Origin: Acidobacteriota bacterium
Lineage (GTDB): Bacteria; Acidobacteriota; Terriglobia; 2-12-FULL-54-10
Assembly: GCA_009691245.1 (NCBI GenBank)
Contig: SHUM01000040.1
Coordinates: forward strand, 1 to 32,470
Direction of reading: 5' to 3'
DNA length: 32,470 bases
Below are positions 1 to 5,708 of the stretch, one piece after another (positions within the stretch are counted from its first letter, which is position 1; the number at the start of each line of letters is the position of its first letter). The translations under genes and the position numbers were made by a program. The notes under the pieces are model-generated. The model saw only the letters and a list, made by a program, of their open reading frames with translations, was not told where the DNA came from and did not search any database.

Positions 1-275
1 AGCGCGCGCACTTCGTCGAGCGTGACATCGGGCGCATAGCGGATGCCGCCCTTGCCCGGCCCGCGCGCGATGGAGTGCTGCACGCGGTAGCCGGTGAACA
101 TCTCGATCTCGCCCGAGTCCATGATGACGGGGATATGCACGATGATCTCGCGCGCCGGCTCGCGCAGCAGCCGCGCCATCCCGGCAGGCAGCTTCAGCCG
201 CTCGACGGCTTCGTCAAACAGCCGCGTCTGCGACAACCACGGATTCAACTCCCGCGCCCGATCCTTCTCATTCAT
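1..275 (-). CDS. gdhA: Glu/Leu-type dehydrogenase (glutamate dehydrogenase), N-terminal fragment
   Basis: This is the 5' part of a gene that continues past the left edge; about 91 residues are visible. The translated fragment contains [19 protein letters not shown], the conserved block of the Glu/Leu/Phe/Val dehydrogenase dimerisation and substrate domain, where the glycine-rich lysine segment contacts the carboxylate of the substrate. The family interconverts glutamate and 2-oxoglutarate plus ammonia with NAD(P)H in the cytoplasm. The ATG at 275 begins [13 protein letters not shown], a normal start for the family, and is preceded by a GCGAGG ribosome-binding site. A hairpin repeat lies about 60 nt upstream. 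The coenzyme-binding half is outside the window, so NAD versus NADP preference cannot be judged. Confidence 0.9.
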   Translation of the reverse strand, partial: MNEKDRARELNPWLSQTRLFDEAVERLKLPAGMARLLREPAREIIVHIPVIMDSGEIEMFTGYRVQHSIARGPGKGGIRYAPDVTLDEVRA

Positions 276-320
276 CACGCACACCTCGCTCGAATAGTGG
301 TCCACCAAGGCAGTGGAGCC

Positions 321-372
321 CGCCGGCGGAAAAGCCCACGGTGAGAACCCCGCTCACCGTGGCTACCAAGGC
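321..372 (-). repeat. Hairpin repeat, copy 1 (GGTAGCCACGG family)
   Basis: Read on the minus strand, this element starts TTGGTAGCCACGGTGAG, has a short GC-rich loop, and closes with CTCACCGTGGGCTTTTCCG. The 10-bp stem is perfect (336-345 pairs with 353-362) and is followed by a short T run. It lies in the upstream region of gdhA. A second copy in the opposite orientation lies at 455-500. Confidence 0.7.
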
Positions 373-454
373 AGCGGCAGGCACACGTGTCGCCTTTCCA
401 TACGATGCTGGCACAACGCGTGGGTGACGCAAAGCGCTTTCGAGGAATGAAATT

Positions 455-500
455 GGTTTGGTAGCCACGGCAAGCGTTTTCTTGCCGTGGGTTTTTCGGT
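455..500 (+). repeat. Hairpin repeat, copy 2; terminator-like
   Basis: On the plus strand this reads TTTGGTAGCCACGGCAAG, a six-base loop, then CTTGCCGTGGGTTTTTCGG. The stem is 465-474 paired with 481-490, followed by GTTTTT. The shape is that of an intrinsic terminator, but no plus-strand gene ends just upstream. It shares its flanks with copy 1, while the inner two stem base pairs differ on both sides so that pairing is kept. Confidence 0.7.
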
Positions 501-520
501 GGGAATGTAACAACCGCCCT

Positions 521-796
521 CTACGCGCTGCGGCGGGCGTGGTTGGCCAGCAGGCGCTGGTCCAGCACCTGCCGGATGAACGTCTTAATCACCGCCTGGC
601 GGCTGATGTTCAGTTCGGCAGCGGCAGCATCCAGTTCGCGCAGCATCGAGACAGTCAGGTCCACATTCACGCGCTGAATCGGCTGCATCATCTTCCCGCG
701 ATTGGTAAAAAAGCGGGAAACATCCTCGCCGCCGTCCGCCCGCCGCGCGATGGATTCCGCCGAGGGCAGATTCTTTTTACTAATAATTTTCTTCAT
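521..796 (-). CDS. BrnA/CopG-like ribbon-helix-helix antitoxin, apparently orphan
   Basis: A 91-residue protein. The N-terminal part (SAESIARRADGGEDVSRFF) and the sequence RVNVDLTVSMLRELDAAA followed by ELNISRQAVIKTFIRQ match CopG/BrnA-type antitoxins: a flexible N-terminal region that normally contacts the toxin and a C-terminal ribbon-helix-helix that dimerises and binds the operator. In intact operons the toxin gene brnT lies immediately upstream and overlaps or abuts the antitoxin. Here only a short BrnT-like tail is visible upstream, ending in an ATGA overlap with this start. The assignment to the CopG fold is firm; assignment to BrnA specifically is by family resemblance. With no toxin, it may persist as a DNA-binding regulator or an anti-addiction relic. 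Confidence 0.8.
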   Translation of the reverse strand: MKKIISKKNLPSAESIARRADGGEDVSRFFTNRGKMMQPIQRVNVDLTVSMLRELDAAAAELNISRQAVIKTFIRQVLDQRLLANHARRSA

Positions 797-840
797 ACAA
801 TGCTTACTTCTTCATGCGACGTCGCCCGCCACAAAGCCAC
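793..840 (-). pseudogene. Possible 3' remnant of a BrnT-type toxin gene
   Basis: The minus frame that stops at 793, overlapping the antitoxin ATG as ATGA, ends with the residues LWRATSHEEVSIV. BrnT toxins typically finish with a similar (R)(K/R)AT-x-HE segment and overlap brnA in just this way. Upstream of this tail the frame runs into repeat sequence and has no resemblance to a toxin. I infer that the body of the toxin was lost and replaced by repeats. The similarity is short, so this is tentative. Confidence 0.4.
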
Positions 841-870
841 AGCGGCAGCAGTTGGGTTGCAAACTTGCTG

Positions 871-1070
871 AATGGGAACACCCCGTCTGTTCCGAGGCTG
901 GGAGGTAAACCCAAACTCAATCTTCGGACTGAAAATGGGGACAGCCTGAACTGTGCTAATTATTGGGGTCAGTCTGATCGGCTGAAAATAATAGACGCAG
1001 TTGAGGCTGTCCCCAGTCGTTTCCCACTTACGCATTTCCGAGGAGGAAGCGTCCCGTCTGTCCCCGGTCT
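871..1070. repeat. REP/MITE-like composite with terminal inverted repeats
   Basis: The core is an inverted repeat in which TGGGGACAGCCT (936-947) pairs with AGGCTGTCCCCA (1004-1015), and the match extends with few differences to about 22 bp per arm. To the left lies a smaller hairpin, GGAACA / TGTTCC, near 875-893. To the right lies CGTCCCGTCTGTCCCC at 1050-1065, which reappears inverted at 2383-2398. No open reading frame is credible here. Such GGGGACAG palindromes resemble bacterial interspersed repeats mobilised in trans by Y1/RAYT transposases; no transposase is seen in the window. Confidence 0.6.
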
Positions 1071-1258
1071 GCCCCTGGGCTTTTGGGCATTCTCGCGATG
1101 CAATGTCGGGTGCGGAATTGTGCGACCGTTACAGGGTCGGGGTGGTGGTTGGGATGTCATTACCGGAGGCGCTGCCCCAGCTTTTCTGATTCAATCGGCC
1201 GGCCATCTTGATTTTCCTGCTATCATGCAGTTCGACTTCATGAGAATAGGAAGCCATC

Positions 1259-2174
1259 ATGCCAATTCCTGATTACCAGAAAGTTATGCTTCCGTTGCTT
1301 AGTTATCTCAAGGATGGAAGTGTCCACGCTATCCGCGATGCCGTCGAGTGGATCGCAACCGAATTCAGCTTAACCGACGAGGAAAGAACCCGGCTTCTTC
1401 CGAGCGGGAAAACCAGATATATCGACAATCGTGTTCGGTGGGCGAGTTTCTATTTGAAGAATGCGGGCTTAATCGTCTCTCCCAAACGTGGTTGCGTTAG
1501 CATTTCTGAACGCGGGGGTGGTGTTTTGCGCGAAAACCCGCAAGGAATTAATAACGAGTATCTTGCGCGGTTTCCCGAATTTGTTGAGTTCCGCAAGCGG
1601 ATGAATAACGGAGAAACACCCGTGAAAGATTCTCCATCTGACGCTGAACGAAGTGAAACTCCAGAGGAGAACTTGGAGGCTATCGTTCAGCGATTACGCG
1701 CAAATTTGTCTCAAGAACTCTTGGAACAAATTCTTGCTAGCCCGCCGATCCTGTTTGAAAAGTTGGTCGTCGAGTTGCTCGTGAAGATGGGTTACGGCGG
1801 AACTCTAAAGGATGCGGGGCAGGCAATCGGCAGAAGTGGAGATGAAGGCATCGACGGAATTATCAAGGAAGATCGGCTCGGACTAGAAACAATCTATGTG
1901 CAAGCTAAGAGGTGGCAAAAAAAACATTGGACGTCCCGACATTCAACAGTTTGCGGGAGCGCTACAAGGGAAACGAGCAAGAAAAGGTGTTTTCATTACT
2001 ACATCCACGTTCTCGAGGGAAGCAAGAGATTACGCGACTAACATTGAGAATAAGATCGTGCTGATTGATGGCTCTACCCTGGCAGAACTGATGATTGATT
2101 ACAACTTGGCAGTAGTGCCAGTTAAGGTGTTTGAAGTTAAGCGTCTCGACACCGACTATTTTACGGAAGAATAA
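1259..2174 (+). pseudogene. mrr: Mrr-family type IV restriction endonuclease, frameshifted at an A8 tract
   Basis: The product begins MPIPDYQKVMLPLLSYLKDG, the typical opening of Mrr (Mrr_N winged helix, about residues 5-90), and continues into an Mrr_cat PD-(D/E)xK nuclease domain from about residue 165. The catalytic signature is visible as GIDG (Asp199) and QAK (Gln215, Lys217). At 1917-1924 a run of eight A bases puts the frame out: the first frame runs on to a stop at 2041, while the true C-terminus (NIGRPDIQQFAGALQ to the stop at 2174) lies in the next frame. Seven A bases would restore one protein of about 300 residues, normal for Mrr. The ATG at 1259 has an AGGAAG site. Mrr proteins cut modified DNA. 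As written, the nuclease core is truncated just after its catalytic lysine. Confidence 0.85.
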
Positions 2175-2204
2175 AATCCGAAAAGTACAACTTGTTCAAT
2201 TGCG

Positions 2205-2233
2205 GAAAACCGGGGTCAGGCGGAACGTTACTG
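2205..2233 (+). repeat. Degenerate GGGGTCAGGCGGAACGTTAC repeat copy
   Basis: This stretch, directly downstream of mrr, aligns with the GGGGACAGACGGGACGTTAC element at 2383-2402 with a few substitutions. It is probably a diverged member of the same interspersed repeat family. Confidence 0.45.
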
Positions 2234-2245
2234 CCGGGTGCCAGG

Positions 2246-2343
2246 CCGCTCCGGCTGCGCCTGCGCTCTTGCCTGCGGCGCAAGGAAGCCGCGCGGCGTC
2301 ATTTCTTTTCGGCATGACTGAAGTCATGCCCTGACGAAAGAAG
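2246..2343 (+). repeat. About 95-bp intergenic repeat, copy A
   Basis: This copy begins CCGCTCCGGCTGCGCCTGCG and ends at the perfect palindrome GGCATGACTGAAGTCATGCC (2311-2330) followed by CTGACGAAAG. The same start and end blocks recur in the same orientation at 2991-3086, with a more variable middle. The 17-base tail TGCCCTGACGAAAGAAG (2327-2343) is repeated once more, with one difference, at 2358-2374. Confidence 0.8.
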
Positions 2344-2382
2344 GGCAGGTAATCTCGTGCCCTGACGGAAGAAGAGAGAAAT

Positions 2383-2408
2383 GGGGACAGACGGGACGTT
2401 ACCCGTCT
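2383..2408 (+). repeat. GGGGACAGACGGGACG repeat with hairpin
   Basis: The 16-mer at 2383-2398 is the exact inverted counterpart of 1050-1065, so the pair brackets mrr. It also contains a local hairpin: AGACGGG (2389-2395) pairs with CCCGTCT (2402-2408). The hairpin could act as a terminator for either side, but there is no long T run. Confidence 0.6.
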
Positions 2409-2433
2409 TAATCGTTTCGTTGAGTGGTTCAAG

Positions 2434-2757
2434 TTAGGCCCGGGCTTCTTCGGTGGCACTAACGGGCACGATGCGAGCGACACTGGCCATGACTCGCTTG
2501 TCTTGTTCGGCCATTTTCAGGTCGTAGGCTGCCTGCAGGCACATCCAGAGGCCGGGAGAGCCGCCGAACAGGCGGGACACCTTCAGGCACATGACGGCGG
2601 AGAGCGGCTTGCGCTCCGCCATAATGTCGTGCAGCATCTGGCGAGACACGCCCAGCGCCTTCGCCGCTGCGGTTACGGAGAGGCCCGTGGATGGCAGGAT
2701 GTCTTTTTTCAGAATCTCGCCGGGATGGATCGGCGGCAATCCGTTCTGTTTCTTCAT
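2434..2757 (-). CDS. higA: HigA-family (XRE) antitoxin, apparently orphan
   Basis: A 107-residue protein starting MKKQNGLPPIHPGEILKKDI. The PPIHPGEIL opening followed by GLSVTAAAKALGVSRQMLHDI is characteristic of the HigA/VapI group of helix-turn-helix antitoxins (HTH about residues 27-48), which repress their own operon and neutralise the HigB mRNA interferase. The ATG at 2757 has a good AGAGGA site 6 nt upstream. The C-terminal tail of about 30 residues is longer than in the shortest HigA proteins. HigB normally precedes higA; the 430 nt upstream contain only repeats and no HigB-like frame. The gene is bracketed by direct repeats at 2246 and 2991, which suggests that rearrangement removed the toxin. 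Confidence 0.85.
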   Translation of the reverse strand: MKKQNGLPPIHPGEILKKDILPSTGLSVTAAAKALGVSRQMLHDIMAERKPLSAVMCLKVSRLFGGSPGLWMCLQAAYDLKMAEQDKRVMASVARIVPVSATEEARA

Positions 2758-2780
2758 GAAGATTCCTCTAAACAGTTGTC

Positions 2781-2812
2781 ATTATAACGCCGCTTATTTA
2801 TATTCCGTGCAA
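2781..2812 (-). promoter_or_regulatory. Candidate promoter for the HigA-like gene
   Basis: On the minus strand there is a perfect TATAAT (2786-2781), 24 nt before the start codon. A TTGCAC lies further upstream (2812-2807), but the 20-nt spacer is longer than ideal. The -10 is convincing; the -35 is uncertain. It would allow the antitoxin to be expressed without its lost partner. Confidence 0.35.
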
Positions 2813-2848
2813 TGCGTCGATGAATCATCAGGGCACCTGTCCCGGCGA

Positions 2849-2890
2849 GCCGTGGACGGTTTCAACCGTGCCGAAAGAGCACGGCTTGGC
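2849..2890. repeat. Nested hairpins in the intergenic repeat region
   Basis: ACGGTT (2856-2861), a two-base loop and AACCGT (2864-2869) form a tight palindrome, itself enclosed by GCCGTG and CACGGC. It sits between the higA promoter and repeat copy B and is probably part of the same mosaic of intergenic repeats. Confidence 0.4.
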
Positions 2891-2990
2891 GGAACCTACC
2901 TCACTGCCGTAGGCCACAGCGTAGTCGCGCAGCGCCGGAGCGAGCACTTCGCTTTGTGCGCGGACTTTGGTTTACCCTCCGACGCAGTGC

Positions 2991-3088
2991 CCGCTCCGGC
3001 TGCGCCTGCGCTCTGGCCTGCGGCAGCAAGGAAGTTGCACGGCCTCGATTACTTTACGGCATGACTGAAGTCATGCCCTGACGGAAGC
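2991..3088 (+). repeat. About 95-bp intergenic repeat, copy B
   Basis: A direct copy of the element at 2246-2343. It opens CCGCTCCGGCTGCGCCTGCG and carries the identical palindrome GGCATGACTGAAGTCATGCC at 3058-3077, followed by CTGACGGAAG. The middle section differs by substitutions and short indels. No open reading frame explains the conservation. Confidence 0.8.
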
Positions 3089-3194
3089 ACCGCTCCATGC
3101 CTGTCCACGGCACGCCGGGATGTTCCATCGCGGCTCGGATCACGAGCTACTTCCCGCAGGATCACGAGATCCTTTCCCTAAATGATGTCGAGCG

Positions 3195-3650
3195 TCAGAG
3201 CCGGTCGATGGTCAGATGATCCAGTTTCCCACCGAAGTATTTCTGTAGGGCTTGCTGGAAGTCTCCATTGTCGGGCGCGGCGTTGGCGAATAGGGTCATG
3301 CACGAGTGGAACTTCAGGTTGTCGGGGTAGCCGAAGATTTCGTCGATGGTGTCGCTGGAGGAGCGGCCTGCGATGGAGGTTACTAGCTGCGTGCATTCGA
3401 TCAGGCGGGGGCCGAGGATGGGGTGCGCGAGATAGGCGCGGGATTCCTCGATCGACGAGATGGCGTAATGGAGGGCCGTTGGGCTGGAGCCCAGGCCGCG
3501 CAGTTGCGGGAAGATGAACCACATCCAGTGGGTGCGCTTGCGGCCTGCGCGCAACTCGGCGATGACCTGCGCGTAGACCGCCGCCTGCGCGGCGACGAAC
3601 CGCTGCAAATCAAACGGGTCGCTGTGGCATTGAGGCGTTTCGTCCGCCAT
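3195..3650 (-). CDS. DUF1810 family protein
   Basis: A 151-residue protein when started at the ATG at 3650 (MADETPQCHSDPFDLQRFV), which has a GAGGTG site at suitable distance. An upstream in-frame extension of 31 residues to 3743 is Arg/His-rich and enters a repeat, so I reject it. The sequence carries the family hallmarks: DPFDLQRFV near the N-terminus, GRKRTHWMWFIFPQ (about residues 36-49), YLAHPILGPRL, and the C-terminal FGYPDNLKFHSCMTLF. DUF1810 proteins are small, soluble and of unknown biochemical role. The gene is isolated between repeat blocks and no partner is evident. Confidence 0.85.
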   Translation of the reverse strand: MADETPQCHSDPFDLQRFVAAQAAVYAQVIAELRAGRKRTHWMWFIFPQLRGLGSSPTALHYAISSIEESRAYLAHPILGPRLIECTQLVTSIAGRSSSDTIDEIFGYPDNLKFHSCMTLFANAAPDNGDFQQALQKYFGGKLDHLTIDRL

Positions 3651-3704
3651 ATCGCCGGTCACCTCGAAAATTCGCAACTGCATTGTAGCGCGATGGCGAT
3701 GGCA

Positions 3705-3873
3705 TATCCGAGCCGCGACAGTCATGGAGCGTCCCCAATGCACGAAGACCTGAACTCTGCAAGCGGTGGAGTCATGCGGGAAAACTGGAATGCTACTGAA
3801 CGCGGAACTTACTTGTGCAAACGGTCGCGCACCCGATTATCGTGGACGGTCTATGACTGTCGCGGCTCGGATA
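3705..3873. repeat. 30-bp inverted repeat pair upstream of the DUF1810 gene
   Basis: The arm at 3705-3734 (begins TATCCGAGCCGCGACAGTCA) is matched by the reverse complement of 3844-3873 with about two mismatches over 30 bases. The arms are separated by about 109 bp. A related fragment, TCGCGGCTCGGAT, occurs again near 3128-3140. This is MITE- or REP-like; no protein is encoded between the arms. Confidence 0.65.
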
Positions 3874-4181
3874 CCCCACCCCGAAAAATGGTCTCATTTG
3901 CAAATTTGCGGTTTTTGCGGAATTGACCAAATTTTCCTGGGCGGCGGGCGCTGGGAGTGTGGCAATTATGCAACACTTGATCCGAAAAACGTGGTGGAGG
4001 CGGGGGCGCAATGGACTCTAAAAGGGACTCCTGACGGCGGTGGTCAGAGCCGATGATTTGGGCAGAACCGTGAAAGTTTGCACTTTGGTCAGGTTGGTTA
4101 ATTTGGTCAAGTTGGCGCGAATTTTTGGCGGCAAAATGGTGGCTAAATGGGGGGTGCTGGGGGAGGACTGGGGGCGAAAAG
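3874..4181. other. Intergenic stretch with repeated TTGGTCA motifs
   Basis: No credible gene is present. The sequence TTTGGTCAGGTTGG (4084-4097) is followed 18 bp later by TTTGGTCAAGTTGG (4102-4115), and the inverted form TTGACCAAATT occurs at 3923-3933. The purine-rich stretch next to the 3' end of lpxC shows no clear terminator hairpin. Confidence 0.4.
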
Positions 4182-5276
4182 TTAGTCGGCGCCGGCGTGG
4201 CTGACGGCTAGCTCGCGCGACGCGGTTTCGGAGGAGTAGTCAGCAGAGTCGGCGGCGAGGTCGTCGGTTAGGTTGCTTTCCAGCTCGCTCGATGTAACCA
4301 GGGTCCATGAGCTGCGGTCGCGCATGAGTTTCAGGACGAGGGCGGTGTGCATGGCGTGGCCGGCGTGCTCGGCGACGACGTGGCCGATGAGCGGATGGCC
4401 GAGCAGCGCGAGGTCGCCGATGAGGTCGAGGACTTTGTGGCGCGAGCACTCATCGGCGAAGCGCAGGCCCTCGGGATTGAGCAGGCCGTCGGGGCCGAAG
4501 ACCAGCGCGTTCGCGAGCGAGCCGCCGCGGATCAGGCCCATGTCGCGCATCTGGTCCAGCTCGTCGAGGAAGCCAAAGGTGCGCGCTGGGGCGATCTCGC
4601 GCGGGTAGGTGGCCGCGCACAGCGTGATGTCAGTCGACTGGATGCCCACCATTGGATGCGCGAAGTCGATCTCGCTGGTGATGTGGAAGCCGCTGCTGGA
4701 GCTGGTTTCAGCGCTGTTGCCCTGGGAGCTTGTGTTAGCGGCGCCAGGGGAGTTGTCGCTCTTCTTCACGCGGATTGAGGTGTGAGCATCGCCGCTCGGG
4801 CCGCTGGGAAATATGGCGATGCGCTTGGAGCGCTCGACGACTTCGACCGGCTTGAGTATTTTGATGTAACTGCGCGCGGCGCGCTGGCGGCGGCGGCCGG
4901 CGGCTTCGATCATGTGCACGAAGGGCAGCGCGCTACCGTCCAGGATGGGCAGCTCAAGCGCGTCGATCTCCACGATGACGTTGTCGATCTCCATGCCCAC
5001 CAGCGCCGAGAGCAGGTGCTCGGTGGTGGAGATTAAGACGCTCTTGCGCATCAGGCTGGTGGCGTAGCTGACGCGCGCGATATGTTTCCACGAGGCGGGA
5101 ATCTCAAAGTTGTCGAGGTCGGTGCGGCGGAAGACCACTCCGGTGTTGGCGGCGGCGGGCAGCAGGCGGATGTTGACCTTCGCCGCGCTATGCAGTCCGA
5201 CGCCAGAGGCCGATACCGGTTCGACGATGGTGTGCTGATGGCGGGCCAGCCGATTCGCCGTATTGGTTGTCTCCAA
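4182..5276 (-). CDS. lpxC: UDP-3-O-acyl-N-acetylglucosamine deacetylase
   Basis: LpxC is the zinc hydrolase catalysing the committed step of lipid A synthesis in the cytoplasm, so the organism makes lipopolysaccharide. The motifs are clear: TTEHLLSAL with catalytic Glu86 and zinc ligand His87, ARTFGFLDE, FADECSRHKVLDLIGDLALLG with zinc ligands His280 and Asp284, and the distal HAGHAMHTAL with catalytic His307. The 364 residues exceed the usual ~300 because of a Ser/Asn-rich insertion (about 170-197) and a ~40-residue acidic tail. The only good start is TTG at 5276, seven bases after GGGGAG. It is monocistronic, with its own promoter at 5323-5351. Confidence 0.95.
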   Translation of the reverse strand: METTNTANRLARHQHTIVEPVSASGVGLHSAAKVNIRLLPAAANTGVVFRRTDLDNFEIPASWKHIARVSYATSLMRKSVLISTTEHLLSALVGMEIDNVIVEIDALELPILDGSALPFVHMIEAAGRRRQRAARSYIKILKPVEVVERSKRIAIFPSGPSGDAHTSIRVKKSDNSPGAANTSSQGNSAETSSSSGFHITSEIDFAHPMVGIQSTDITLCAATYPREIAPARTFGFLDELDQMRDMGLIRGGSLANALVFGPDGLLNPEGLRFADECSRHKVLDLIGDLALLGHPLIGHVVAEHAGHAMHTALVLKLMRDRSSWTLVTSSELESNLTDDLAADSADYSSETASRELAVSHAGAD

Positions 5277-5291
5277 ACCCGTTCTCCCCGT

Positions 5292-5310
5292 TCTCGGTTA
5301 ATATCCGAGA
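5292..5310 (-). promoter_or_regulatory. Leader hairpin just upstream of the lpxC ribosome-binding site
   Basis: TCTCGG (5292-5297) and CCGAGA (5305-5310) form a 6-bp stem with an AT-rich loop. In the predicted lpxC transcript the hairpin lies between the 5' end and the GGGGAG site at 5284-5289. It could affect transcript stability or translation; function is an inference. Confidence 0.4.
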
Positions 5311-5322
5311 CTATTAGATGCC

Positions 5323-5351
5323 ATTCAACCCTAATGCGTAGCGGCTGTCAA
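5323..5351 (-). promoter_or_regulatory. lpxC promoter (sigma70-like)
   Basis: On the minus strand a perfect TTGACA (5351-5346) is followed after 17 nt by TTGAAT (5328-5323). Transcription would begin near 5316, leaving a leader of about 40 nt before the TTG start. Confidence 0.6.
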
Positions 5352-5524
5352 CTATATAATTAGGAACAAGTTATGAATGTTGTATTATTCTGATATGTGT
5401 CAATTACGCAACAATTTGTGTGCTTGGATCAGACACAGAGAGGCCATAAACTGATTAGCCATTCTGAGCGTATTGAGAGGGTCGCCAGTTTCTGGCAAGC
5501 CACACTTGGCACGGGGAATTGCCC

Positions 5525-5569
5525 TGCGGATGCGCTCCGCAAAAGCGCTATGAACTCATAACTATGAGT
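5525..5569. promoter_or_regulatory. Palindromes upstream of the lpd promoter (candidate operator)
   Basis: Two inverted repeats lie in the lpxC-lpd intergenic region. TGCGGA/TCCGCA (5525-5541) is a small hairpin. ACTCATA-AC-TATGAGT (5554-5569) is a perfect 7-bp dyad. The dyad ends 10 bp before the predicted -35 at 5580, a typical position for an activator or repressor site. No other gene is credible in 5277-5708. Confidence 0.35.
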
Positions 5570-5579
5570 AATACCTTGC

Positions 5580-5608
5580 TTGTTTCCCCCCATCGAAGCT
5601 GATAAAAT
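5580..5608 (+). promoter_or_regulatory. Candidate promoter for the lpd-lipB-E2 genes
   Basis: TTGTTT (5580-5585) and TAAAAT (5603-5608) are separated by 17 nt and face lpd, whose start lies about 95 nt downstream. Confidence 0.45.
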
Positions 5609-5708
5609 GGCGGTTTCGATTAGGGCTCCGGTACGTCGCAATGTGTCGTCGCAATGATGGGACATGAACATGTCTTGTAAAGGATAACCTCTACGGAAGG
5701 GTCGTTCT

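Noticed and set aside
268-513. 81-residue minus-strand frame between gdhA and the BrnA-like gene
   Set aside because: It runs through both hairpin repeats, overlaps the gdhA start and resembles no protein.
1917-1924. Programmed -1 ribosomal frameshift at the mrr A8 tract
   Set aside because: A -1 shift leads to the wrong frame; restoration needs +1 (or -2), so classical IS-type slippage does not explain it.
3793-4011. 72-residue minus-strand frame upstream of DUF1810
   Set aside because: Its C-terminal part is read from the inverted repeat arm; no similarity or start signal.
5429-5671. 80-residue minus-strand frame between lpxC and lpd
   Set aside because: It covers the predicted lpd promoter and palindromes, and has no recognisable motif or ribosome-binding site.
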